24,953 nt of DNA from Dehalococcoidales bacterium (GTDB lineage: Bacteria; Chloroflexota; Dehalococcoidia; Dehalococcoidales; CSSed11-197), in assembly GCA_028705415.1 (NCBI GenBank), contig JAQWDO010000004.1, positions 1 through 24,953 on the forward strand, written 5' to 3'. Made by a program: the position numbers and the translations under genes. Under the pieces are notes generated by a model. That model did no database searches. It saw nothing but the letters and a program-made list of their open reading frames with translations, and had not been told where the DNA came from. Every line of letters begins with the position of its first letter. The stretch's first letter is position 1. Shown here in pieces: positions 15,847 to 23,179 of the stretch.

Positions 15847-17313
15847 TCAGAACAGGGGAAGGCTATCTTTAACTGCCATGCATTGCGGTTTGGTTTTTGC
15901 TGGTTTGCCATTTCGTGAAACACTTTCGAAAGCAAGCTTGTCCATTTCCAGCTGTACCGGAAGCGCGTATTCACCGGTAAAGCATGCCAGGCAGAAAAGA
16001 TCTTTGGGAAGCCCGACAGCTTCTATCAACCCGTTTATAGAAAGGTAACCCAGTGAGTCTGCATCAATAAACTGGCGTATTTCCTCGACTGATTTTCTTG
16101 CTGCCAGCAGCTCCCATCGGGTCGCCATGTCAACACCAAAGAAACAGGGGTGGCAAATCGGCGGAGCGCAGATGCGCATATGAACTTCTTTGGCTCCGGC
16201 TTTCTTGAGTAGTTTTATTACCTGGGGAGTGGTGGTACCGCGGACTATGCTGTCATCAACCAGGACGACGCGTTTTCCTTCCAGTACCGGCTGCAGAGGG
16301 TTGAACTTTAACTTGACCCCCAGATCTCTCAAGCGTTGAGTGGGTTGGATAAAAGTCCGGCCCATATAGCGGTTTTTGATAAGGCCGGTTGCCGGAGGTA
16401 TCCCTGACCTCATCGCATAACCGGTTCCTGCCGGTGTAGCCGACTCTGGTACTCCAAAAACGATATCTGCATCTACGGGGTATTCCTCTGCCAGTTTCTC
16501 GCCCATAGCCTGTCGGGCGTGGTATACCAGCCGGTTGTTGATCAGGCTGTCAGGCCTGGCGAAATAAATATACTCAAAAATACAGAAAGCTTTTCTGGTG
16601 CTGGGCTCTTTTATACTTTCTACACCGCTATCGTTAATGGATACGATTTCCCCCGGTTCTATCTCTCTTATAAATTTTGCGCCAATATGGTCGAGGGCAC
16701 AAGATTCTGATGCAACTACGTAACTCTTGCCGTTTATCTGCCCCAGGCATAACGGCCGCACACCATAGGGGTCGCGCATGGCAAACAACCCGTCTCGCGT
16801 CATGATCGCCAGGGAATATGCGCCCTGCAGGCGATGTATGGCGTAGCGCAGTTTTTGCAGCCAATCCTTGTGTGGAGCAGACAGGATGAGGTAGCCGATT
16901 ATTTCCGAATCTGTGGTTGTATTAAAAACATAGCCCTGGCTTTCGAGTTCAAGGCGCAGGGCTTCAGAGTTGGCTATGTTGCCGTTATGAGAAAGAGCGA
17001 TTTCGTGGTATCCATCGTTTACTACTATCGGCTGGGCATTGTGGCGGCGGCTGGAACCAGTTGTTGAGTAGCGGTTATGGCCTATGGCTATATGCCCTTT
17101 GAGGCGTTTTAGTGATTTTTCATCAAATACCTGGGATACAAGTCCCATTCGGGCATGGACATGTATTTCGTGACCATTCGAGGTAGCTATTCCGGCGCTT
17201 TCCTGCCCCCTGTGCTGGAGAGCAAAAAGACCGAAAAAGGTTATCCGCGCAATATCTTCCGTATGTGAGTATATACCGAAAATTCCGCACGCTTCATGCG
17301 GACCCGAATCCAT
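15847..17313 (-). CDS. purF: Amidophosphoribosyltransferase (glutamine PRPP amidotransferase)
   Basis: 488 residues from the chosen ATG. First committed step of purine synthesis, from PRPP and glutamine. HEACGIFG places the N-terminal nucleophile at Cys9 after an eight-residue propeptide, as in the Bacillus enzyme, and the PRPP loop VVLVDDSIVRGTT lies in the C-terminal domain. Cysteines at the usual 4Fe-4S sites are present (AFCIFEYIYFARPDS, PPICHPCFFG, and LFCLACFTGEY), so this is the oxygen-labile iron-sulfur type. The frame is open another 51 codons upstream, but a TTGACC-N17-TATAAT promoter sits in that stretch, ruling it out as coding. No Shine-Dalgarno precedes the ATG. Confidence 0.96.
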   Translation of the reverse strand: MDSGPHEACGIFGIYSHTEDIARITFFGLFALQHRGQESAGIATSNGHEIHVHARMGLVSQVFDEKSLKRLKGHIAIGHNRYSTTGSSRRHNAQPIVVNDGYHEIALSHNGNIANSEALRLELESQGYVFNTTTDSEIIGYLILSAPHKDWLQKLRYAIHRLQGAYSLAIMTRDGLFAMRDPYGVRPLCLGQINGKSYVVASESCALDHIGAKFIREIEPGEIVSINDSGVESIKEPSTRKAFCIFEYIYFARPDSLINNRLVYHARQAMGEKLAEEYPVDADIVFGVPESATPAGTGYAMRSGIPPATGLIKNRYMGRTFIQPTQRLRDLGVKLKFNPLQPVLEGKRVVLVDDSIVRGTTTPQVIKLLKKAGAKEVHMRICAPPICHPCFFGVDMATRWELLAARKSVEEIRQFIDADSLGYLSINGLIEAVGLPKDLFCLACFTGEYALPVQLEMDKLAFESVSRNGKPAKTKPQCMAVKDSLPLF

Positions 17314-17352
17314 ACAGGAGTATCCGCAGGGATTTGAGGCAATCACCAAGAG

Positions 17353-17381
17353 ATTATAGCTTATCGCTACTGGCGGGTCAA
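17353..17381 (-). promoter_or_regulatory. purF promoter TTGACC-N17-TATAAT
   Basis: Minus-strand TTGACC (17376-17381) and TATAAT (17353-17358) are separated by exactly 17 bp, the clearest sigma-70 type promoter in the window. The expected start is near 17346, giving a leader of about 33 bases before the purF ATG at 17313. Confidence 0.75.
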
Positions 17382-17533
17382 AACGAACCGGTTGGTACTT
17401 TTTCACGTTCAGCAGTGAATTTGCAATAGGTATGGAGTACTGACTGTGCTTGTTGACTGTATACAAAGGGATGTTTTGATGTATCTGATTACTTTTTGTT
17501 ATGGGGGAACCGGTATCGGCAAGATCTTAATAA

Positions 17534-17887
17534 TGGTGGAGACGGGGGAGAGTCGAACTCCCCGTCCAGAAAAGACAACCCAGAATCTACTACAGGTTTA
17601 TCCGGTTTTTAAAATCTTACCGGGTTGATACCAACCGGCAACAACTCAAGACCGGCCAGCCGATTAAATCTTTCGTTCCTGTATCGGCGTCACAGGAACG
17701 GCACCCCGGCATTTCGACACCCAGTACCAGCCCGTCGGGGTGGGGCTGGAGTGGATGGGCTAGCTTATTTAGCCAGCCAGAACCAGTTCAGGTTCGCCAG
17801 TTGTTTTTTTGCCGCTTTTAATGAGGGCCACGGCGCCTCAACCTGCAATTCTGTAGCTAATCTTCCCTGTCGAAACCACGCGTCCCC
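17534..17887 (-). ncRNA. ssrA: Transfer-messenger RNA (tmRNA)
   Basis: 354 bases. Rescues stalled ribosomes together with SmpB, whose gene ends 15 bp upstream. The 5' end GGGGACG (from 17887) pairs with CGTCTCC before the 3' CCACCA... terminus (encoded CCA at 17534-17536), forming the seven-pair acceptor stem with one G-U. The TGGTTTCGACAGGG segment after the 5' stem and GGGAGTTCGACTCTCCCC near the 3' end are the tRNA-like D-region and T-arm. The resume context GGCAAAAAAACAACT-GGC aligns with Escherichia coli GCAAAAAATAGTC-GCA. No -10 box is visible just before the 5' end, so it is probably processed from the smpB transcript by RNase P. No clear terminator was found before purF. Confidence 0.95.
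17769..17798 (-). other. tmRNA tag reading frame, (A)GEPELVLAG
   Basis: From the GGC resume codon at 17798-17796 the frame reads G-E-P-E-L-V-L-A-G and stops at TAA (17771-17769). The choice of this GGC, not the one 15 bases upstream, rests on alignment of the A-rich context with E. coli and on the Dehalococcoides tag GERELVLAG as I recall it. The earlier GGC would give a 14-residue tag with extra KKTT. Confidence 0.8.
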
Positions 17888-17902
17888 GTGATTGACAGTG
17901 CC

Positions 17903-18361
17903 TTACATCTGCCTTTTTAAGGTTCGGCTAATCTGGCGTTTAGCCTCACTCTCCATTATAGCATCTTTTTTCTCGTATTGCTTCTTGCCCCGCCCCAGTC
18001 CAATACCTATTTTTGCCAGATGCCCCTTGATATAAAGACTTACCGGAACAAGCGTGTATCCCTTTTCTTTTACCTTGCGTGCCAGATTATTTATTTCATC
18101 CCGGTGTAAAAGCAGTTTCCGGTCACGGTTTGGTTCGTGGGGAGCCGAGAAAGCGCTGGCGGATTCGTACCGGGGAACATGCGCGCCAATCAACCACAGC
18201 TCTCCTGCGCGGGGTTTAATATAAGCTTCGTTAAGGCTTATCCTTCCCGATCGTATAGATTTTATCTCGCTACCAGTAAGTACCAAGCCAGCTTCTATCA
18301 CTTCTTCAATGTGATAGTTATGATAAGCCTTGCGGTTGGTGGCAATCTTTTTAGTTTCCAT
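17903..18361 (-). CDS. smpB: SsrA-binding protein SmpB
   Basis: 152 residues, normal length. Binds the tRNA-like domain of tmRNA and positions it in the vacant A site. Recognisable by IATNRKAYHNYHIEE (6-20), LTGSEIKSIRSGRISLNEAYI (in two parts around 28-48), LWLIGAHV, RDRKLLLHRDEI, and the basic tail GLGRGKKQYEKKDA followed by a lysine/arginine-rich end. GGAG lies 7 bp upstream of the ATG. The stop is followed after 15 bp by the mature tmRNA 5' end, so the two partners share a transcript. Confidence 0.97.
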   Translation of the reverse strand: METKKIATNRKAYHNYHIEEVIEAGLVLTGSEIKSIRSGRISLNEAYIKPRAGELWLIGAHVPRYESASAFSAPHEPNRDRKLLLHRDEINNLARKVKEKGYTLVPVSLYIKGHLAKIGIGLGRGKKQYEKKDAIMESEAKRQISRTLKRQM

Positions 18362-18386
18362 AATTTCTCCGCTTCACCACAAACTA

Positions 18387-18395
18387 ATAATAGCA
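18387..18395 (-). promoter_or_regulatory. Extended -10 promoter for smpB-ssrA
   Basis: Minus strand TGC-TATTAT (TGn extension plus a 5/6 -10 box), predicted start near 18380, about 19 bases before the smpB ATG. No good -35 is needed for this class. Confidence 0.5.
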
Positions 18396-18439
18396 TGATT
18401 TACCCCGCTTTATCAGCCGGATGGATCTTTACCTGGTTG

Positions 18440-18448
18440 TGCTATATT
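18440..18448 (+). promoter_or_regulatory. Extended -10 promoter for the permease gene
   Basis: TGC-TATATT (18440-18448) has the TGn form and a 5/6 -10 box, about 26 bp before the ATG at 18475. It is divergent from the smpB promoter, whose -10 begins with the same TGCTAT. Confidence 0.45.
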
Positions 18449-18474
18449 TATAAGCTGATTCTCAAGTAATCAAG

Positions 18475-19713
18475 ATGATTTCTCTTATAGTACTGGCATT
18501 TGTTTTCTTGCTGATTGCCGTCCGGCAGGTCGGCCGTTTCCGTTTGCAGATATGGCACATTATGGCAGCAGGAGCTGTCTCTGTGCTTGCCAGCGGACAA
18601 ATCACTGCAGCTCAGGCGCTTGAATCCATCAACCTGGATGTAATGGGATTCCTTCTGGGAATGTTCATCGTTGGGCAGGCACTTGAAGAAAGTGGTTATC
18701 TTGCTCATGCTTCCTCGCGTTTTTTCCGATATGCGCGCTCCCTGGATGGGCTTGTACTTCTGGTGCTGTTCGGGATGGGGTTTCTTTCTGCCATACTTAT
18801 GAACGATACGCTGGCCATTGTGGGCACTCCGGTGGTACTAATGCTGGCGCGCAAAACCAATACCGCTCCTAAAATATTGCTGCTGGCGCTTGCCTTTGCC
18901 GTTACGATTGGCAGTGTGATGAGTCCGATTGGCAATCCACAAAATCTTCTGATTGCCAGCCAGGGAGGGCTTTCCAACCCTTTTATCAGTTTTCTTTCAT
19001 GGCTGGCTCTGCCAACTATTATCAATCTACTGGCAGCCTATGGTGTGCTGAGGCTGAGCTTCTGGGGCCATTTCAAAAGCCGTCCGATTGACCGGCAGAT
19101 AGAATACATTAAAGATGCCAGGCTTGCGCGTTTGAGCCGCGTTTCTCTTGTGATTATCGTTTTGATGGTAGGCCTAAAAGTGCTGTCAGTATTTGTGCTG
19201 CCGGATTTTGACTTCCGGCTGACCTATATCGCCATCGCCGGCTGCCTGCCGATTCTGGCAGCACATAAACGCCGGCTGGAAATTGTCAGCCGTATAGACT
19301 GGCCTACCATGGTATTCTTTGCTGCAATGTTTATCCTGATGGAGAGTGTTTGGATAAGCGGTATTTTTCAGGAAGCTATTAACGGGATGAACCTGGATGT
19401 CAGCCAGGTCTCTGTAGTTATGAGTATCGGGGTAATTCTGAGCCAGTTGATATCAAATGTTCCCCTGGTGGCGCTTTATCTGCCAATGCTGCTGGAACAG
19501 GGTGCTGGTACTGCATCTCTGATGGCGCTGGCAGCCGGTTCTACTATTGCTGGTAATTTTACCATCCTGGGGGCTGCTTCCAACGTAATTATTATCCAGA
19601 ACGCCGAAAGTAAATGGGGGCAGACATTAGGATTCTGGGAGTTCGCTCGTGTCGGGATTCCTTTGACTGTAATCAATATTCTGGTCTACTGGTTGTTTTT
19701 AAGCATGCATTAA
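18475..19713 (+). CDS. ArsB/NhaD-superfamily (SLC13-like) ion permease
   Basis: 412 residues, polytopic, about eleven hydrophobic segments. Two halves each carry a re-entrant motif of the ion-transporter superfamily: FLSAILMNDTLAIVGTPVVL with SPIGNPQNLLIASQGG in the first half, and LISNVPLVALYLPML with STIAGNFTILGAASNVIIIQNAE in the second. Members carry arsenite, sodium/proton exchange, dicarboxylates or sulfate; the sequence alone does not decide. No arsR, arsA or arsC is nearby, so an arsenic role is not supported. The gene is monocistronic by position, with its own promoter and with a separate promoter before the next gene. Confidence 0.85.
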   Translation: MISLIVLAFVFLLIAVRQVGRFRLQIWHIMAAGAVSVLASGQITAAQALESINLDVMGFLLGMFIVGQALEESGYLAHASSRFFRYARSLDGLVLLVLFGMGFLSAILMNDTLAIVGTPVVLMLARKTNTAPKILLLALAFAVTIGSVMSPIGNPQNLLIASQGGLSNPFISFLSWLALPTIINLLAAYGVLRLSFWGHFKSRPIDRQIEYIKDARLARLSRVSLVIIVLMVGLKVLSVFVLPDFDFRLTYIAIAGCLPILAAHKRRLEIVSRIDWPTMVFFAAMFILMESVWISGIFQEAINGMNLDVSQVSVVMSIGVILSQLISNVPLVALYLPMLLEQGAGTASLMALAAGSTIAGNFTILGAASNVIIIQNAESKWGQTLGFWEFARVGIPLTVINILVYWLFLSMH

Positions 19714-19756
19714 ACTGCTATTTATAGATTTGATGCCTCAATTGATCTTGCTGTTG

Positions 19757-19762
19757 TATAAT
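19757..19762 (+). promoter_or_regulatory. -10 box for the pncA-pncB-crcB-DUF190 operon
   Basis: Perfect TATAAT, predicted start near 19769 and a leader of about 28 bases. The -35 is poor (TTGATG at 20-bp spacing). No fluoride-riboswitch-like fold is seen in this short leader. Confidence 0.4.
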
Positions 19763-19796
19763 GATCCAAAGTCTTGTTGAATTCTGGAGATGCGTC

Positions 19797-20327
19797 ATGG
19801 GTAATGTGGTTCTCGTAATTGATATGCTCAAAGGTTTTTGCGAGGAGGGATATCCCCTCTATTGCGGCCAGAATGCCTGTAAAATTATTCCTGAAATAAG
19901 AAAGTTGCTGGAAGAGGAATTGGAAAAAGGCAGCCACATATTATTTATCGCCGATTCTCATTCGAGTGATGATCTTGAGTTTAAAATGTTTCCTCCGCAC
20001 TGCATCAAAGGAACTGCAGAAAGCGAAATTATCAATGAACTCGCTTGTATCCCGGGAGAAAAGATCGGAAAAACCCGCTACAGCGCATTTTATAACACCG
20101 ATCTGGAATCAAGACTGGAAGAACTGAAACCGGGCAAGTTAATTGTTTGCGGGGTGTGCACCGATATTTGCGTAATGCATACCGTAGCTGACGCACGCAA
20201 TCGGGATTACGAAGTAGAAGTGGCCGCTGATTGTGTTGCCTCTTTCAACAGTCAGGCCCATGAATGGGCGCTTGAACACATGGAAACGGTGCTTGGAGCC
20301 CGGATTACTGGCAAGGAGAACAAATAA
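19797..20327 (+). CDS. pncA: Nicotinamidase (isochorismatase-family cysteine hydrolase)
   Basis: 176 residues. Hydrolyses nicotinamide to nicotinate. The catalytic triad is visible: Asp9 in VLVIDMLKGF, the lysine in GEKIGKTRYSAF and the cysteine in CGVCTDICVMHT. The metal site is the Asp and His of ADSHSSDD plus the His of FPPHCIKGT. GGAGA lies 6 bp before this ATG; the in-frame ATG at 19761 is rejected because it lies in the -10 box. The TAA overlaps the next ATG by one base (TAATG), coupling it to the phosphoribosyltransferase, the next enzyme in NAD salvage. Other isochorismatase-like activities are possible, but the neighbour makes nicotinamidase the best call. Confidence 0.88.
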   Translation: MGNVVLVIDMLKGFCEEGYPLYCGQNACKIIPEIRKLLEEELEKGSHILFIADSHSSDDLEFKMFPPHCIKGTAESEIINELACIPGEKIGKTRYSAFYNTDLESRLEELKPGKLIVCGVCTDICVMHTVADARNRDYEVEVAADCVASFNSQAHEWALEHMETVLGARITGKENK

Positions 20328-21316
20328 TGAATGTTTCACCTTCACAGGATATCTTGAGCGGTAAAACTGCCGATGTCTATTTCAGGCGAACCCTGGACGT
20401 CCTGAAGGCAGAAGGGCTGAACCCGGTGACTACCATGGAGATATTTCCCAATCGTAAAGGTGTCCTTTGTGGCATCAAGGAAGCCCTGGGTCTGCTCAGG
20501 GCTGTGTTGCCCTGTCCTCAAAGTGAAGTGTGGGCTCTGCCGGAAGGCGAAGCGATGGAAAACAAAGAAGTCATCTTGCGCATAAAGGCACCTTATCAGA
20601 GTTATGGACTTTATGAAACGGCACTATGCGGGATGCTTGCGCATGGCAGCGGTTGGGCTACTGCGGCAAGAGAATGCGTAGAAGCAGCCGGGGGTATTCC
20701 GGTGATCAGCTTTGGGGCAAGGCACGTTCATCCAAATGTTGCCGGAGTGATGGACTATGCTGCCGTTACAGGAGGCTGCAAGGCATGCTCCAGTATACTG
20801 GGGGCGGAAATGACAGGTACATTGCCCAGTGGTACTATGCCGCACTCCCTGATACTTATCATGGGAGACACGGTAAAAGCAACACTTGCCTTTGACAGAC
20901 ATATGCCGGAGAGTATTGGCAGGGTGGCCCTTGTGGATACATTCAAGGATGAGGCCGAAGAAAGCCTGCGGGTGGCAGAGGCACTGGGACAGCGATTGGC
21001 CAGTATACGTCTCGATACACCGGCAGAAAGGGGGAGAGTCACTGTTGAACTGGTCAGAGAGGTCAGGGCAAGGCTCGACCTGGCCGGATTTGGTTACGTT
21101 AAAATATTTGTCAGTGGTGGCCTGGATGCGGAACGAATAAGGATGTTTGTGGATTCAGGGGCTCCCGCAGACGGTTTTGGAGTTGGCAGCTACATAAGCG
21201 GTGCAAGGCCGATAGATTTTACCGCCGATATTCACGAGGTGGATGGCAGGCCAATTGCCAAACGGGGGCGGATACCCGGAATAACCCCAAATCAGAGGCT
21301 TGTTCGGATTATTTAA
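20327..21316 (+). CDS. pncB: Nicotinate phosphoribosyltransferase (short form)
   Basis: 329 residues. Joins nicotinate to PRPP to make nicotinate mononucleotide in the Preiss-Handler pathway. Type II phosphoribosyltransferase motifs include SGKTADVYFRRTLDVL at 11-26, SFGARHVHPN, TGTLPSGTMPHSLILIMGD, VDTFKDEAEE, VKIFVSGGLDA and GFGVGSYISGARP. It is shorter than the 390-450-residue E. coli form and resembles archaeal and Thermoplasma-type enzymes. It overlaps pncA by one base. The crcB start follows 2 bp after the stop. Confidence 0.92.
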   Translation: MNVSPSQDILSGKTADVYFRRTLDVLKAEGLNPVTTMEIFPNRKGVLCGIKEALGLLRAVLPCPQSEVWALPEGEAMENKEVILRIKAPYQSYGLYETALCGMLAHGSGWATAARECVEAAGGIPVISFGARHVHPNVAGVMDYAAVTGGCKACSSILGAEMTGTLPSGTMPHSLILIMGDTVKATLAFDRHMPESIGRVALVDTFKDEAEESLRVAEALGQRLASIRLDTPAERGRVTVELVREVRARLDLAGFGYVKIFVSGGLDAERIRMFVDSGAPADGFGVGSYISGARPIDFTADIHEVDGRPIAKRGRIPGITPNQRLVRII

Positions 21317-21318
21317 AA

Positions 21319-21696
21319 ATGGTGACAATACTTATGATTGGTGCCGGTGGCTTTCTGGGTGCTGTTGCGCGGTATGTTGTCTCCGGTTGGGCACAGGCTA
21401 TAAACGGGAATGGCAGTTTTCCCTGGGGAACTCTGGCAGTCAATCTTATCGGCTGTATTTTAATCGGCATTCTTATGGGTGTGACCGAAAACCGGCAATG
21501 GTTTACGCCTGAAACTCGGGCGTTTGCCTTGGTCGGCCTTCTGGGTGGATTTACCACCTTTTCCACTTTTGGATATGAAACTTTCTCATTGCTAAAGGAT
21601 GGCGCAGTACTTGCGGGTGCTGCAAATATAGTGTTACAACTAAGCCTTGGTATTGGAGGAGCCGGTATCGGGTATTTGGTTGGCAGGTGGATATAG
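21319..21696 (+). CDS. crcB: Fluoride channel CrcB/Fluc
   Basis: 125 residues with four hydrophobic helices, typical for this dimeric fluoride exporter. Signature elements: IGAGGFLGAVARY (7-19), PWGTLAVNLIG with the conserved Asn42, and the helix-break GLLGGFTTFSTF (73-84) carrying the phenylalanines and the sodium-binding region. The gene is 2 bp after pncB and its TAG overlaps the GTG of the DUF190 gene by one base. No fluoride riboswitch is near. Confidence 0.95.
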   Translation: MVTILMIGAGGFLGAVARYVVSGWAQAINGNGSFPWGTLAVNLIGCILIGILMGVTENRQWFTPETRAFALVGLLGGFTTFSTFGYETFSLLKDGAVLAGAANIVLQLSLGIGGAGIGYLVGRWI

Positions 21697-22040
21697 TGGA
21701 GCTTCCGGAAGAAGGAGTCCTGCTCAGGATATTTATCGGCGAGTCTGACAAATATGAAGGTCGGCCGCTTTATGAATGGTTAACCAGAAAAGCCCGGGAG
21801 GACGGGCTTGCCGGCGCCACTGTAATCAGGGGGCTTATGGGTTACGGGGCTAACAGCCGCATTCGTGAAACCAAAATTCTGCGCCTTTCTCTGGACCAGC
21901 CAGTTATTATTGAACTTGTAGATAAGCCGGACAGGATTGAAAAATTCCTTTCCTCAATTAGTGGTGTTGTCAGGGAAGGCCTGATAACAATGGAAAAAGC
22001 CACAATCCGGTTTTATAAACCCGGAAAGCCCGGCGGTTAA
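21696..22040 (+). CDS. DUF190 family protein
   Basis: 114 residues from the chosen start. DUF190 signature: GVLLRIFIGESDKYEGRPLYEWLTRKAREDGLAGATVIRGLMGYG seen as GESDKYEGRPLYEW, AGATVIRGLMGYG and IRETKILRLS. These soluble, ferredoxin-fold-like proteins are often next to crcB; their function is unknown. The GTG at 21696 has AGGTGG 5 bp upstream and overlaps the crcB stop by one base; the GTG at 21687 three codons earlier has no Shine-Dalgarno. The role in fluoride export or its regulation is inferred from proximity only. Confidence 0.88.
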   Translation: MELPEEGVLLRIFIGESDKYEGRPLYEWLTRKAREDGLAGATVIRGLMGYGANSRIRETKILRLSLDQPVIIELVDKPDRIEKFLSSISGVVREGLITMEKATIRFYKPGKPGG

Positions 22041-22075
22041 ATGAACAAGTTAGTTCGGCAGCCGGATCATTTTTA

Positions 22076-22105
22076 TTGGCACGAGCCAAGTGTTTTCTTT
22101 ATAAT
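22076..22105 (+). promoter_or_regulatory. Promoter TTGGCA-N18-TATAAT for the kinase-dCMP deaminase operon
   Basis: TTGGCA at 22076-22081 (5/6) and a perfect TATAAT at 22100-22105, giving a predicted leader of about 21 bases ending in the strong GGGGGTGATC ribosome binding site. Confidence 0.65.
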
Positions 22106-22132
22106 GAAGCGTTTAATTACCGGGGGTGATCA

Positions 22133-22684
22133 TTGAAAGTAGTGGCAATCGTTGGAATGGCCGGTGCCGGCAAATCAGAAGCGGCACGTGTTTTCGAGGA
22201 TAGTGGTTATACCAGAGTGCGTTTTGGTGATATAACAGATGAGGAAATCAAAAGGCGCGGGCTAGCCATCAATGAAGAGAATGAACGAGCTACCCGTGAA
22301 ACACTGAGAAAAGAGTATGGAATGGCAGCTTATGCTATTCTCAACCGTCCCAGAATTGATCAGGCTATTGAGAACAACCCGGTAGTCATCGACGGGTTAT
22401 ATTCCTGGGAAGAATACAAGAGTCTGAAAAGCTATTATGGAGAAAGGCTGGTAGTGGTTGCAATACTGGCATCTCCGGCGACCAGGCATCTCAGACTAAG
22501 TTCAAGAAAGATCCGCCCGCTTGATTCGAGTGAGGCCATGAGCCGGGATTCTGCAGAAATAGAGAACCTGAACAAGGGTGGGCCGATTGCAATGGCAGAC
22601 CACAACGTAATTAATGAAGGTTCCCTTCGGGAATTATCGGCACAAATCAATAGAATATTGGACAGCAAGGGTGGTGATGCATGA
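22133..22684 (+). CDS. UPF0200/dephospho-CoA-kinase-like P-loop nucleotide kinase
   Basis: 183 residues. The P-loop GMAGAGKSEAA is at 8-18, with an N-terminal AIVGMAGAGKS beta-strand turn typical of NMP-kinase-type folds, VIDGLYSWEEYK (a Walker-B-like Asp followed by a family-specific segment) near 88-99, and a LID-like arginine-rich RLSSRKIRPLDSS. It resembles the archaeal UPF0200 group and, more loosely, dephospho-CoA kinases and adenylate kinases. The start is TTG with GGGGG 6 bp upstream and no in-frame ATG nearby. It overlaps the dCMP deaminase gene by 4 bp (ATGA), which suggests a nucleotide substrate. The actual substrate is not known. Confidence 0.8.
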   Translation: MKVVAIVGMAGAGKSEAARVFEDSGYTRVRFGDITDEEIKRRGLAINEENERATRETLRKEYGMAAYAILNRPRIDQAIENNPVVIDGLYSWEEYKSLKSYYGERLVVVAILASPATRHLRLSSRKIRPLDSSEAMSRDSAEIENLNKGGPIAMADHNVINEGSLRELSAQINRILDSKGGDA

Positions 22685-23154
22685 AACGCCCTTCTCTGGA
22701 TGAATATTTCCTCAAGCTCGCTGCAGTAGTGGCGGAACGCTCTACCTGCATAAGGCGCCATGTTGGGGCGGTGGCAGTGCGTGATAAGCATATTCTGGCC
22801 ACCGGTTATAATGGCGCACCGGCTGGAGCGGCGGATTGCCTTGAGCTGGGTTGCCTCAGGAACGAAAATAATATTCCCAGCGGCCAGCGTCATGAAGTTT
22901 GCCGGGCAATACATGCCGAGCAGAATGTAATTATTCAGGCTGCCTTGCACGGGGTTAGCCTGGAAGGTGCAATTATATATGCTACCCATTCGCCCTGTGT
23001 GTTGTGTGCTAAAATGCTGGTTAATGCCCGGATCAAGGGGTATGTAAGCTTTGGCAATTACAGCGAGGATACTTTTATACAGCTCTTCAAAGATGCCGGA
23101 ATCATCTACAGGAAGGCTGAAAGGCCTCCGGATATCATTAAATTTCTTGACTGA
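22681..23154 (+). CDS. dCMP deaminase (ComEB-type cytidine deaminase)
   Basis: 157 residues. Converts dCMP to dUMP, the substrate of thymidylate synthase. Zinc-binding HAE at 78-80 with the catalytic Glu80, and PCVLC (Cys106, Cys109). A second cysteine/histidine cluster (Cys53, Cys58, His71, Cys74) is typical of the ComEB group and may hold a structural zinc. Seen also: RRHVGAVAVRD, TGYNGAPAG and AKMLVNARIKGYV. It overlaps the P-loop gene by 4 bp. Together with the dUTPase at 24119 it covers two routes to dUMP. Confidence 0.93.
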   Translation: MKRPSLDEYFLKLAAVVAERSTCIRRHVGAVAVRDKHILATGYNGAPAGAADCLELGCLRNENNIPSGQRHEVCRAIHAEQNVIIQAALHGVSLEGAIIYATHSPCVLCAKMLVNARIKGYVSFGNYSEDTFIQLFKDAGIIYRKAERPPDIIKFLD

Positions 23155-23179
23155 GAACATCTAAAGCAGGCAGGCAGAA

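Noticed and set aside
18475..19713. Arsenite efflux pump ArsB
   Set aside because: Superfamily fits, but no ars regulator, ATPase or reductase lies nearby, and substrate cannot be set from sequence.
19714..19796. Fluoride riboswitch for crcB
   Set aside because: The leader of this operon is too short and lacks the expected conserved GGNGAUGG-type core; crcB is third in the operon.
22435..23160. Open frame of 241 codons on the minus strand
   Set aside because: It is antisense to the P-loop kinase and dCMP deaminase, both well supported by motifs.
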